Of a stretch of DNA of 64,000 bases, positions 38,201 to 48,110 are shown in pieces. Source of the DNA: Typha latifolia (Eukaryota > Streptophyta > Magnoliopsida > Poales > Typhaceae); the NCBI GenBank assembly GCA_019914945.1, contig CM034108.1, positions 10,790,280 to 10,854,279 of the forward strand, read 5' to 3'. Position 1 is the first letter of the stretch; the number at the start of each line of letters is the position of its first letter. Both the position numbers and the translations under genes were made by a program. The notes beneath the pieces are model-generated. The model made no database searches and was not told where the DNA came from. It saw only the letters and a program-made list of their open reading frames with translations.

Positions 38201-40881
38201 AAAATAGAGAAGTCATTGGAAACAAAGATGTGATATTCAATGGAAATGTGATGTATAAAGACAGATCTGAATAGGATATCAAAGAATATGTAGAGTTTGA
38301 GAAGATAAATCAAGAGAATAGGCAAAACCAGAACTTGAAACCTCTATTGCTCTTAAGAGATCCACCTGAACTATCAACCTCCTAGTCACTATTTTCCTTC
38401 TCTATATTATTTATTGCTAACAGATAGTGGTGACTAGAATGTTTTAAATAAGCTTTGTAAGTTGATAGTAGCATTTATTGGCAGAGAGCTATAAATAAAA
38501 AGATGGACTCATTGATATTGAATCAAACATGGGATTTGGTACGTCTACCTACAGGAAAGAAAGCTCTTCACAGAGTTTACAAGCTAAAAGAAGAACATAA
38601 TGGCACCAAGAGGTATTAATTGTTAAATTAACCATAATTCAATCTATTTTGAGTTTGGTGGCTTCAAAGATTTTACATCTTAAGCAACTAGATATAAAAA
38701 TAGCATTCCTTCACGGTGACATAGAGGAGAATATCTCCATGCATCAACCAAGGGTTTTATAGCTGAAGATAAATAAAATCTAGTGCGTAGGCTTAAAAAT
38801 AGTCTGTACGATCTAAAGCAAGCTCTTAGGCAATAATATCTCAAGTTTGATAGCTTTATGTCACGCATGGCTACAACAAATGCACCGCAAACCATTGCTG
38901 CTATATAAAAAGGTTTAACTTTTACATTATATTACTCTTATATGTCGATGATATTTTGATTACAAGATCAAATACAGAGGAGATACAAAACCTTAAAAAA
39001 AAGTTGTCAAAATTTGCATGAAAGACTTGGGTCCAACTAAACAAATCCTTGGCATGAGAATCTGCAAAGACAGAGCTAAGTGAGAGTTGAAGCCATCATA
39101 AATATCATATATTGAAAAAATCCTAGAGAGGTTCAACATGAAAAAGTCAAAGCCTGTTAGCACCCCTTGAGCAGGACATTTCAAGCTTAGTAAGAACCAG
39201 TGTGCAAAAACTCTAGACGATAGGGTTGACATGGAGAAAGTGTCGTGCGTATCAGTGGTAGGTAGTCCATGTATGCCATGGTGTGCATGTGGCAAGATAT
39301 TGCGCATGCAATGGATTTTGTCAACACATAGGAAGTAGTCAAGTGGATTTTCAGACAACGATGATCGTGCCGACCGGCACGCCCTATGTCGGCAGCGTAT
39401 CATCACATGAGACGAGGAGTGCCACACGGCACCTCTCCTGCCGTCGATCTCGTCGTCACCGCTCTTCGCCGTCACCATACTTCGCTGATCTCGCCGTCGT
39501 CCAAGTTGGAGGTGTCACTCGCGTCAAAGCCCTAGCTTGAGGAGAAAGAAGGGCAGATGGGTCGAGTCGTCGGGTTTGGTTAAAAACTTAAGTTGCGGAT
39601 CCGGATTGCAAACTTCACATCCTGATAGCTGCATGTCATATTGCATTCCTACATTCGAACTAACCCACGGCTATTCAGATGGAAGTGCAATGTTTGCAAG
39701 CGTTCAACCTACATTATGCATCTCGAAAACAGTGCTTGAAGTACATTTGAAAGGCGTTCAAGCGGGGTCATCTCCTGGACCAGCATGCAAAGGCGTTTGA
39801 GCATGCCTTAGAGCCATTCAAATGCATATCCAACTTCTTATATCCTAAGTCAAAAGTATAAATAGTCAATCTTGGGTTTAGAGTTATTAACCTAAGAGGG
39901 TCTGAGAGAAAGCATGCACTGTAGTTGCATCATCTCACTAGTCGTATTGAAGATTTGCATTGCCTATGGATAACATCACCGAACCACATAAATCTCAACT
40001 CCCACTCTCTCTCTTTTCTCTGTGGTTTATTTTGTTTGGTGTTCTTGTTTCTTTTGATTGATACATTAGCTATTTCTCTACTCTGCCACACCTTGCCTGT
40101 GAATTTTCCCAATTTGGTACTGTTATTATCTGTTTGATATCCCATTGGACTTGTTGGGATCACTTCCATCTTGTTCCAACACAATTGACTCAACATACTA
40201 ACATGGCAATCATATTATCGTGTTGACCAGACACGGATACACCCCACACCAGTAAAACAACAATGAAGCTCAGGACAATAGAAGAAGAAACAAAGTTAAA
40301 AACATTCTAAAACATACTAGAGGATGATAGGCTTGATATTAAATTGAAGTGCCTCAATCATCCAGGAAAACCAAGAATCCTCGAGTCATTTAACAGATCT
40401 CCAAAATGCAGTCTTATCAAAGTGATTCTTGAAGGATAGCATAGATAATCCTCTCTAAGGAAAGATCTTCTTTTTTCTAATTTAACAAAGAGTAAGGGCA
40501 TGGCATTGTCTCAGAAAATTAAACATGTAAATTAACCCATCAATTAATGTCAGACAAATAGTCACCACCAAAATAGTCTTAAAAAATAAAGGAAAATTAG
40601 AACAATCAAAACCATAAAGAACATACATTTAATTGATTCGCTAACCAGCCAGTGCGTAGCCCACGAAGCCTCTCAACATAACCTGCAGTACAATGAAGCA
40701 GTAAACAAATTAAAGCTAAACATGAATAAAATCCCAAACAAATAAGGCAACAAATTAAAAGGCAAGTACATCAATTACCATGAGAAAGACGAAGAGAACG
40801 TTGGATGAAGATGAGATAGAAAACAAAGGCGTACGAGGTAAGGAATATGAGCTCCGATTGCTTCCACAACTTGCTATTCAT
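20121..40881 (-). CDS. GUP1: GUP1-like MBOAT family O-acyltransferase
   Basis: Nineteen exons, given high to low: 40881-40779, 40682-40627, 34968-34787, 34703-34655, 32108-32005, 31910-31846, 31318-31248, 30078-30031, 28185-28078, 26444-26320, 26226-26175, 25581-25519, 23156-23047, 22968-22876, 22758-22677, 21561-21484, 20445-20370, 20287-20238, 20162-20121. They give 518 residues with every junction in phase. Landmarks: DLSDSQWRNFRGNLPVLT (about 54-71), HFAFLDNHRGTFRWH, APLYIAGPIISFNAF, FWKSWHASFNKWLVRY with His370, and AIWHDLEW with His406, the MBOAT active-site histidine region. Many hydrophobic segments indicate a multi-pass ER membrane enzyme. Yeast Gup1 remodels GPI anchors; the substrate of the plant homologues is not established. 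Met at 40881 was chosen because it matches homologues; an upstream in-frame Met at 40953 would add 24 residues. Most of the 21 kb is intron, dominated by introns 2 (5.7 kb), 4 (2.5 kb) and 12 (2.4 kb), which carry repeats. Confidence 0.9.
20446..21483 (-). other. GUP1 intron 16 with GGCA-rich repeat copy
   Basis: 20590-20790 holds GGCATGTCC, TTGGCACAGGG, TTGGCATAGCAGGCACATGG and similar words of the dispersed GGCA family. The plus-strand frame 20579-20845 is not recognised as a protein and is taken as chance. Confidence 0.5.
22255..22281. repeat. (TA)n microsatellite in GUP1 intron 15
   Basis: A run of alternating TA of about 24 bp inside an AT-rich intron. Confidence 0.9.
23157..25518 (-). 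other. GUP1 intron 12
   Basis: A 2.36-kb intron. GATAACCAGAAAT with AGCACTGGAAGCTCCTT occurs twice (about 23213-23275 and 23283-23420), a local duplication. The remaining sequence is AT-rich and has no recognised gene. Confidence 0.55.
26800..27180. repeat. GC-rich repeat copy in GUP1 intron 9
   Basis: This stands out as a GC-rich island in an AT-rich intron. It shares a long stretch with 39435-39605 (CAAGTTGGAGGTGTC, CTCGCGTCAAAGCCCTAGCT, AAGAAGGGCAGATGGGT, GGTTTGGTTAAAAACTTAAG) and GCGGCACCCCT/GTGCCACGTGCTG text with 33081-33125. The minus strand is open from 26978 to 26772, but no known protein is recognised. It may be a transposon-borne piece of a host gene's 5' end. Confidence 0.65.
28186..30030 (-). 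other. GUP1 intron 8
   Basis: A 1.8-kb intron. 28775-28880 carries another GGCA-rich repeat copy (ATACAGGCAATGGCACACGTCAGC, GTGCCGGCATGGCAATCC-like words). No gene is seen. Confidence 0.5.
32590..33310. repeat. GGCA-rich repeat with long inverted arms in GUP1 intron 4
   Basis: GC-rich island. The 24-bp arm 32856-32879 (CCGAGCTCGCGTCGAGTGCC plus four bases) is the exact reverse complement of 32975-32998, and the flanks (GGAGGAGGAAGAG against CTCTTCCTCCTCC) extend the arms. Outer parts have GGCACGGTATGGCACGGCACG (32718-32738) and GCGGCACCCCTCATGCCACG (33087-33106). The structure looks like two head-to-head copies of the repeat seen at 26800-27180 and 39360-39605. Confidence 0.7.
33745..33835. 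repeat. GGCA-rich repeat fragment, GUP1 intron 4
   Basis: Contains GTACCACTGGCATACCCCATCC and GTGTTGTGCCACAACAGCACAGCCATCC-like words of the dispersed family. It lies in the same intron as the larger copy, with AT-rich text between. Confidence 0.45.
35910..36250. repeat. GGCA-rich repeat fragments, GUP1 intron 2
   Basis: Two fragments: 35915-35985 (GCATTGGCATGACAAGTACC, GTGCCAACGACAAGGAAATCC-like) and 36150-36245 (GCCACGGCACACTAAGGCATG, CGCATGGCATGTGCCC). No gene is present. Upstream, 35690-35780 has a direct repeat of about 58 bp (TTAGATCCAATAAGAGGAT at about 35709 and 35753). Confidence 0.5.
36800..37490 (+). mobile_element. Copia-type LTR in GUP1 intron 2
   Basis: Collinear with the LTR fragment at 8945-9440, including the CCTCTATATATA box (about 37060) and the ACCGTTTTATCATAATCGTTAG segment. 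It precedes the broken copia Pol at 37900-39300 on the same strand. The boundaries are approximate. Confidence 0.65.
37878..37889 (-). other. Primer-binding-site-like sequence, reversed orientation
   Basis: GCTCTGATATCA is the reverse complement of TGATATCAGAGC, one base from the plant initiator tRNA-Met site. It faces opposite to the LTR on its left and the Pol remnant on its right, so the block 37490-37890 may be inverted or belong to a second nested element. Confidence 0.5.
37900..39300 (+). pseudogene. Degenerate Ty1/copia Pol (integrase end and reverse transcriptase)
   Basis: Fragments in order: integrase end LSHLRIFGYISCVN and KLDAKSMKCIFVRNGQNDFG (38055-38190), VIFNGNVMYKDRSE (38230-38270), reverse transcriptase pieces SLVASKILHLKQLDIKIAFL and HGDIEENI (38655-38735), the catalytic YVDDILIT (about 38940-38965), MKDLGPTKQILGM (about 39015-39058) and FNMKKSKPVSTP (about 39135-39170). 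Many stops and shifts are present. It is inside GUP1 intron 2 on the opposite strand to GUP1. Confidence 0.88.
39360..39610. repeat. GC-rich repeat copy joined to the copia remnant
   Basis: 39435-39605 matches 26930-27090 over most of its length (CAAGTTGGAGGTGTC, CGCGTCAAAGCCCTAGCT, AGAAGGGCAGATGGGT). It begins with GTGCCGACCGGCACGCCC (39367-39384). It follows the broken copia reverse transcriptase directly, so this repeat or the copia copy has been inserted into the other. Confidence 0.65.
39640..40626 (-). other. Rest of GUP1 intron 2 (5' part)
   Basis: 39655-39830 is rich in GCGTTCAA / CATTCAAATG words like those at 42265-42460. The rest, up to exon 2 at 40627, is AT-rich and has no recognised gene. 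Confidence 0.5.
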
Positions 40882-41290
40882 CTCTCTGTAATATCGACTT
40901 GCAAACAGAAAAGGCAAAGAAAAGGTTAAAATTCGGATCTTGCAGCCAACCACCAGCCAGATTCTGTCGGGGAAACAAAAGGCCCCATAATTCTCCTGCC
41001 TTAAATTTCACATTACAAACTTCCATTTCAAATTAAGCTGGAAAAGCGCCCGTCCCATCTAAGAACTGAAAACCCTGTTGATCTTATATTCTCAAGATCA
41101 AAGGCATGTCAAAAATCAACCCAACAACAAAGATGAGAGGAGGAATAGAGAAATTACATCGCGATATCTTCTCTGCTTCCAAGCTTAAGAGGTGGTGGTG
41201 ACGGTCGGGGAGAGGACGACCGGACGACGGAGTGGAAGGCAGGGAGTGGGGAAGACGACGGGATTGTACCTAAAGTAGGGTACTAGATGG
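40882..41290 (-). promoter_or_regulatory. Likely 5' UTR and promoter region of GUP1
   Basis: The sequence is upstream of the chosen GUP1 start. The GC-rich patch 41160-41270 resembles the 5' ends of the other genes. No clear TATA box was found. An in-frame upstream Met at 40953 is possible. Confidence 0.4.
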
Positions 41291-42264
41291 GATAGGAAAA
41301 GTTACATTGCAAACCCCAAATTTTACGAATTCACATTCACATCCTTTTTTTTCAATATTTACATTTCAAGACCCATATTTTATACTTTGTATATAAAATA
41401 CCCTTGAAATCTGGATAGATTGGAGTAGATAAGAAAGAGTATTTTATATGTCTTTCTAACAATAAATTCCATATGTATGGAATTAAAAATATAAAAAAAT
41501 GAAAAGTAGAGTGTCCATCGTAAGTTTGCGAAAATGCAGGGGGCCTAAATATAATTTTATTTAAAAAGTAGGCACTTTTCCTTAATTGTTATTATATCAT
41601 ATTCTTCACTGGATTCTTCAAACTATCATAATTATCATTCCCTCGATTAAATTTAACTAATAATTTTTAAAATTGAATTTAGATTCATAAAAAAATTTGT
41701 TGACATTTTATATATTATTTAAAATGATTCTAAAGTTAAACTGCTATGAACCGGCTTGATATGATACAAAACAGTTCTGGACTAGAATGAGAACGTGACT
41801 TTTGAAGGAAACTGCGGTTAATTTAGCCATTGAATTTTTTTGAATTTTAGATATGTTGTCGCGTTTGAAAAGAGCTTTCTAACTAATTCAAGATCGTAAG
41901 ATTTGGATGGCTAGATCTTGAGATATCGGTCAAACAGTGGCTGAAGATCAGATAAACCCTAGTTTAATAGCCCTTCAATGGCTAGATAGATGCTAAATTA
42001 ATTTCTTAGTGTGAAGGGGGAGAAGTTGTTGTATAAGAGGGGGATTAGAAATTAGAGGAAGCCGACCAAAGACTTAGGCAGTAAAAGGAAGGAGGTGAGA
42101 GAGGGCGTCAATGGCTAGAGTAAAAAAGAATGAGATAAATGCACAATGTCGTCTCAATTATCAGATAAACTCCAATTAGATTTTCCTCCACATATTTATA
42201 GAGGCTCACCTTAGGGACCCATCAACTAAGTTAAAAAAATTCTAATAAACCAACAATTTTTGTC
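41291..42264. other. Intergenic, no gene
   Basis: 41295-41580 has TACATTGCAAACCCCAAATTT and AAGTTTGCGAAAATGCAGG-like ends suggestive of a small DNA transposon, but the inverted match is weak. The rest is anonymous. Confidence 0.4.
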
Positions 42265-42460
42265 GCGGTACATTCGAACGCGTCCGATTGTGTTCAAACG
42301 CATAATTACAGTTTTCCGTTGTTGTAAACATGTACAGCCGTTCAAACGGCCCGAGTCCGTTCAAATGCACAATTTGTGTTCATTTTTTATGAACATGTGC
42401 AAGCGTTCACATGGCCCGTTCGAACATGGTCCCTGCGTTCGAACGTGCCCCGACAAAAAT
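42265..42460. repeat. Array of CGTTCGAACG-like motifs
   Basis: Seven variants of CGTTCGAACG or CGTTCAAACG occur within 200 bp (for example near 42269, 42292, 42340, 42358, 42395, 42417 and 42437). Several are followed by GGCCCG, GTCCG or GTGCCCCG. The text resembles 39655-39830. It may be part of an LTR; no partner was found. Confidence 0.55.
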
Positions 42461-43527
42461 CATTTTATATCTTCAAATAAAAATCAACTAGATAAATAGG
42501 CTCATCTCAATGAATCCAATATTGCGAGTGGAGCCAATATGAACCGAGTTGTATTATAACTAGTATTATTTGATATCATAGTACAAGAAAGGAATAGTTT
42601 TTTTTTTCAAGAGAAAATTAGTCATAAGTATTTTATACTCTAAACTTCGTAAAGAAAAATGTATAGTAACAAGTTCACAACATAACTATTAACAGTAATT
42701 TAATTAGCAAATCAGGCCAGTGGAAGAAATCTACATTTCAAAGTTCAAGACAGTGAAAGAAAACAAAATTGGGGTCATTGGATAATTTACAAACTAATTA
42801 GCAAGTAATGAACAAACTACATTTCACAAACTAATTAGTAATTAATTAATTAATTCCTCTAGCATACTGCATAACAGAGGGTTATCATCGCAAATCTAGA
42901 GAATGCATGAGAGAGGAGAACAATGAATTTTTTAAATGATTAGTTTCTCTCACTTATTAGTAGATATGACCATTAAGACTCTAACCCGCTCCAACATTAA
43001 GGTAGGTTGATCCGCCTCAATGCTATAGCGGGTTGCCCGACCCATCACGCGATTTGGTGGCCTACCAAGACCGCCCTAGCAACCCGCACACCGAGAGGTG
43101 GCTCCATTTTTTTTTTATTATGGCAATTAGTGACCCACTTGCTAAGGCAACTACTAATGACACTTTTTAAAACACTAATAAGAAAAGTACTTTTAGTCAT
43201 TCATATATATTTGCTAATTTTAACAAATATATTTTAGGAATTTTCTATGAGTATTCTCTTAAAAATTAACTAGCCTAGCAATTCTAAAAAGAGTCAAAAG
43301 ATTTTAGTTGCAATTAAGATATTTAAAAAACTCATTGGTAATATGTAAAACAAAACTCTAAGAAAAACTTGATGAACATTTTAACCTTGTCTTTTTAAAT
43401 TCTTATGAGATAGAAAAAAATAATACTCTTTTCTTTATAGATCATGGGTTCGTAGGTTAATCATAAATCAGACAAAAATACTAGCCCTTCCTACTATGTG
43501 CATATAGTGCTCCAATAAAAAAATTTA
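42461..43527. other. Intergenic, no gene
   Basis: AT-rich. 42982-43033 contains an 8-bp inverted repeat (AACCCGCT / AGCGGGTT). No coding region was recognised. Confidence 0.5.
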
Positions 43528-44930
43528 GGAATAATTCTTTTTTCACCACCTGAACTATCACATCTTTTCACATTATAACCTCCTGAACTTTTTTTGACAT
43601 ATAATAACCCCCTAAACTATAAGAAATACCTCACCACCCTGATGTCATTGATGAAATTGGTGAATTGACCAAATTGTTCCTTCACTTATAATGACAAGAT
43701 AGTTAAGTGGCTTAGTTAATATTAAATATATTTCTTTAAATTCTTATATTGCCCTTGTGTCTCTCCATTTCTCTTCCTTTCCTCTCTGTTTGCCCACTCA
43801 TCGTGCTAGTCATTGCCGCCACCAGCCCACCTAAAACAGCCTCATCTCCTCTCTTAATGGTTTCGAGATGCCTCCTCCCTTTCGTCACCCAAACCCACCA
43901 GACTCAACACATTCAACTTCCTATCGCCACTACCAACAACAACTTGCGACTCCTTCCACCTTTATGTCCACCGACGATAACACCTCCCCAACTCCATCCA
44001 CTCGTCGTGCTGATCGCCATCACCACCGGCCCACATCGATCAACCCCATTGTTGCATTTGAAGTCGCTCCCCAAGGCAATCTACAAGATCTTGTGGCCTC
44101 TCCGGATGCGGCCCTTAGCCTCAATGTAGGCAAGCTTGTATTAGATGGAGCTCGAGGAGGTGTTCCTAAATCAGTGGAGGGTCATCTTGAGGGTTCAATA
44201 TGGACGGGGAGGAGATACATGTTCTTTTCTAGCTCGTCGATGACGATGCGACTGCCGTAGTGGATACAAAAGTGGCTAAGGAGCTACTCATTGAGGAGGA
44301 TGAGGGGCCCAGGGTGGTGATGTTGGCCTTCACGGCCTCACCAACAATGGCTATCAGGTCTTAGAGCAATGGGCAGATCAGTCTCGCCTTTACTGACCGT
44401 AGTGGTCGAAGGCGGCGACGTAACTGTCGATGCTGCGCTAATCCAAGATCCAACTCCAGTGGGTTTCTCAACAAAGTTGAAGTCGAAGAGGATGCAGATC
44501 TTGCTCATGATCTTGAGGCTATCGGAGCACGGTGGATCTGAGCTCAAGCATGTTGCTCCCAACTAACGGTGGGCTGCGGAGAAGGCGACGGTGGTCAACT
44601 CCGTGGAGGTTGCAGCTATGGTGGTGGGCTAGGTAAGAATAGGTGATTGTAGCTATTGAAGGAGAGGATGAGAAGGGGTATTTTCATCCACCTAAAATTT
44701 TCTCATGACTTGCATGTGACTTGCACATGTATAAGGAGTAAAATTGTCATATATTTGTCACGTGATTACCACATGACATTTTTTTGACAAAAATGAGTAA
44801 CAAAATTTTAATTGAAGGAATTAAGTGAGATATTTCTAATATTTATAGGCTCATTGTGTACCCAAAAAAAAGTTTAGAGAGTCATTATAGAAATAAGTGA
44901 TAGTTCAGAAGGTGGAAAAGGAATTATCCC
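43528..44930. mobile_element. Long-TIR DNA transposon, Mutator-like, non-autonomous
   Basis: The left end (GGAATAATTCTTTTTTCACC, then ACCTGAACTATCAC) is matched in reverse complement by the right end (GGGATAATTCCTTTTCCACC, then TTCTGAACTATCAC). The similarity continues inward for about 110 bp, through AGAAATACCTCAC against AGAAATATCTCAC. Long TIRs of this size fit Mutator-like elements. The interior (about 43750-44640) is clearly more GC-rich than the surroundings and holds open frames, but no transposase. A clean 9-bp target duplication is not visible (flanks AAAAATTTA and ATATTTTTAA), so the copy is old or the family is uncertain. Confidence 0.75.
43749..44640. other. GC-rich interior of the long-TIR element, possible captured sequence
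   Basis: Plus-strand frames 43749-44129 and 43868-44260 (126 and 130 codons) overlap in different frames and have Pro/Ser/Thr/His-rich, low-complexity translations that I do not recognise. Composition unlike the TIRs and flanks suggests host sequence picked up by the element, as in Pack-MULEs. No parent gene could be named. Confidence 0.4.
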
Positions 44931-45809
44931 ATATTTTTAATTAAATATCAACTCAAACATATCTATAAAGGAAATCGAATCCAACTTCTATCACAAGCTA
45001 TTAGGACTTGACAACCTTAGGTGGATATGAGGTTAGATTTAGTGTTATTAAATCTGTCTTATATGACCATATGAACAGTTTAGCAATTAAGTGGCTATTA
45101 CGCAGAATGTTTCCATTTGACAAACTAATAGCAGTGTTTTATTTCATTATATGACTATTCTCAAGAAAGTAGGAAGTTCAATTTATAAATTCTGATTGCT
45201 TGATTGGTGTTGTGGAAATTAATGAAAGGTATTATATGTAATTTTCGGCATTCTCTATTCTTCTTGGCCAGAAAATTTAGAAAGGACCAGGCAAAAACAA
45301 TTAGAAAAGGCAAGAAGATTTCAAAGGAATTATTTTTATATAAAGAATGAGTTTCTTTTTTCACACAAAGAATGATGCAGTAGATATTTGATTCTCTTAT
45401 TATTATTATTATCCATCTTTCCATAGGATAAGATGGTTTGATAACTTAGCATAGAAAATTGGAGCTTTCCCATATTATTGCACTGTCTAGTTAAAATTAT
45501 ATTTTGTTTTGAGTACTCCCTTGTCTACAAGATTTTAAAAAACAGAAAATACAATTTAAACTCCATTGTTGCCCTAAAATTCACTCTCTCTAAACTTACA
45601 TTTATGCCACTTAACTTTTTTATAATTAAAATTAAATATATTTTACCACGTTATACTTATAACTAAAATTATTTTATCCTTTCCGTATTTCAAAACATCT
45701 TTATATACTTATGATTAAAGTGTTATTATTAGTTTTTCTATTAAACTTAACTGAACAGCACCACAATAACCAAAACATCCCATCGTGTTTGTTAGACAAA
45801 ACATGCATG
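44931..45809. other. Intergenic, no gene
   Basis: AT-rich. 45632-45646 is TTAAATATATTTTAC, the end motif of the small inverted-repeat element seen at 55921-56198, so a fragment of that family may be present. No coding region is seen. Confidence 0.5.
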
Positions 45810-46524
45810 TGATGCGGACATCACTGATAAGACCCGATGGCGTGTGTACCAGCGTAGGAGGCGCCGACAGTTGATGATCTCTCCTATAGGGATTTGATTC
45901 TGATTTTAATTTATTTAGGGTGTCTTTTGTTTATTTCATATGTAGGGTGTTTTTTGCTTAATTCCATTATAAGTCTATATATAAACCCGTTATATTTTTT
46001 TTGAAGGTTAATGAAAGTTTATGTGATTTTATTCTCTGGAGAATTTTGGTGTGAAACAAGTGTGAAACCCCGTTCCTTCCCTTCTTATTTTCTTCTTTCA
46101 TTTTTCTCTATCATGTTTTGCATTATTTTGGAATCAGAGCAATGGTTTTTTACGTTCAAATTTTCTCCAAACCATATTTTCTGTCTCCATCGCCCATTAA
46201 TTTTTTCGTGCTACTCATCTTTCTCAACTTTTATCACCAATTCCACTATATATAGATGGCCCGCCTTCCAAGTTCTATGTCGCTCTACATTTGTCCTTCA
46301 TTTGACACTTGCATCACAAATGTCAAATCATTATCGCATGAGAAGATCGCCGTTGTAGAGGAACGAGAAGAATCAATCATCATTCCAGAATTGTGAAGCA
46401 AAATCCAACCAAACGTGGAGTGTTCGTGCATCATCCAATAGTCCATTATCACCTAAATTAGGTAATCAATCTTTTTCCTTATCATAGGTGAGCAAAAAAA
46501 AACATCAAATTTTCAATATTTTGA

Positions 46525-46900
46525 AATTTTCAAAATTTCCATTTTTGGCTCTTAGGTTAGAATCCCAACAAATTCCTTTTTTCCCTAAACTTCCTACCAA
46601 ATTTCTTTTTTCTTTTCAACATCCCAACAAATCCCACATTTCCTAAACCTCTACCAAACTACCTTTTTTCTTTTCTTTTCTTCTCCCTCCAATATTCCCA
46701 ATTCGCGAAATTTTCATTTTTGGCTTTTAATTTTTGTTAGAATTCCAATAAATTCTTTCTTTCCCTAAACTTCCTACCAAATTTCCTTTTTCTTCTCAAC
46801 ATTCCAACAAATCCCACCTTTCCTAAACCTCTACCAAACTATCCTTTTTATTTTTCTTTTCTTCTCCCTCCAATATTCCCAATTTTTGAAATTTTCCCTC
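46525..46900 (+). repeat. Tandem duplication inside the LTR element
   Basis: Two adjacent units of about 185 bp (from about 46525 and about 46708). Both contain CATTTTTGGCT, CCCTAAACTTCCTACCAAAT, CAACAAATCCCAC, CCTAAACCTCTACCAAACTA and CTTCTCCCTCCAATATTCCC. The units are C/T-rich and do not keep an open frame. Confidence 0.8.
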
Positions 46901-47449
46901 CCTAAATAAAAACCAACCTATTGAAATCAGCTCCAAGCCCAAGCCCATTAGCCACCCAACCCAAACTCACTCACACCTATTAACCCAAATACTTCCAACC
47001 CAACCTCATTAAACCTAAAACCCATTAATCCAAAAGCCAAAAACCTATTAATCTAACCCCTCAACCCGTTAGTCATCATCATCTCAACCCGTTAGCCATC
47101 TTCATCCCCAACCTCCTCTCACCTCACACTGAGCCCTAGCCCAATTCCCAAATTCCTTCCTTCACTAGACTCCTCATAGCCAGCAACTTCTCCATCGGCG
47201 TTGTCACCGCCAGTAGTGCTCTCCACTGATGCCATCATCGCCAGTGTCGCTCTCCACTAACGCCAACATCGCCAACCCCACTCTCCACCATTGCCAACGC
47301 CATCTTCTTTGAGCTCCGCCGCCTACCGTCGCTTGCTTGTAGCCGCCAACCCATATCTTTCACTGTCACGTCCCCATTGACTTCTTCTCTTGTCCCCATG
47401 ATCGATGTCATTTCTGAAACTGAGGACAAGCCTTGGCATCATGAAGATT

Positions 47450-47680
47450 TGGGTGTGAAACCCTAACTTGAAGGTGAAGGTGTGAAACCTATCCCTAAGC
47501 ATGATGATACTTGGTTTGACTGAGAACAGTAAGAGCCCGATCGACTAGAGAAGTATGAGAAAAGTCTCAGTCCACTGCTCGAAGTCACTAAGGATAAGTT
47601 ATATCATTAGAAAAACTTGGATGTGAAACCCTTGCTTGAGGGTGGAGGTGTGAAACCTATCCCTGAATCTAATGATATTT
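47450..47680 (+). repeat. GGTGTGAAACC direct repeats
   Basis: The pair GTGTGAAACCCTAACTTGAAGG...GGTGTGAAACCTATCCCT (47452-47498) recurs at 47618-47665 with small changes. The same GGTGTGAAAC word is in both LTRs (46050-46075 and 48046-48080). Confidence 0.65.
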
Positions 47681-48110
47681 GGCTTAATCAAAGTAACTTG
47701 GGGTGCCAGGAAACTGTGAGACTGGAGCAACCTGAAGGCTATAGGGGATATACTCGATAGAGTCGAGTTCTCTCCCACTCGGAGAGTATGATGCAGACAT
47801 CACTGATATATTACACAGGCGTATGTATCAGTGCAGTTCCTCTTTTAGAAAATTAGTCTTAAGTCAAGTATTTTTATTATACATTTACTATTTATGGTGT
47901 TTAGGATTATATTTGCTTTTTGGCAATTGTTTAGAGTGTTATTTGCTTATTGTCATTTGTAAGGTCTATAAATATGCCAACTGTTTACTCAATCAGGGTT
48001 AATGAAGAAATGAAATTTTTTTGAGATCTCCAATGTGACTTTTGGGTGTGAAACCCTAATTGAGAATGGAGGTGTGAAACTCGATTCTTTTTTTCTTTCT
48101 TTCACTATCA

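Larger units (their letters stand above)
45810..48110 (+). mobile_element. Non-autonomous LTR retrotransposon with diverged LTR pair
   Basis: The 5' LTR (45810 to about 46126) and 3' LTR (47789 to about 48110) start alike (TGATGCGGACATCACTGAT / TGATGCAGACATCACTGAT). They share in order a GTGTTTTTTGCTTA-like segment, a TATA-like segment (GTCTATATATAAAC / GTCTATAAATATGC), GGTTAATGAA and GGTGTGAAAC. A primer-binding site, TGGAATCAGAGC, lies at 46129-46140 just after the 5' LTR. The interior has no protease, integrase or reverse transcriptase, only C/T-rich text and broken frames. It fits a small LARD-like or internally deleted copia element, old by LTR divergence. Confidence 0.8.

Noticed and set aside
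42982..43033. 8-bp inverted repeat (AACCCGCT / AGCGGGTT) as a tRNA or terminator
   Set aside because: No cloverleaf or conserved A/B box could be found; short inverted repeats are expected by chance.
46011..46358. 115-codon plus-strand frame spanning the LTR end
   Set aside because: Crosses the LTR and primer-binding site; Phe/Ser-rich with no resemblance to Gag.
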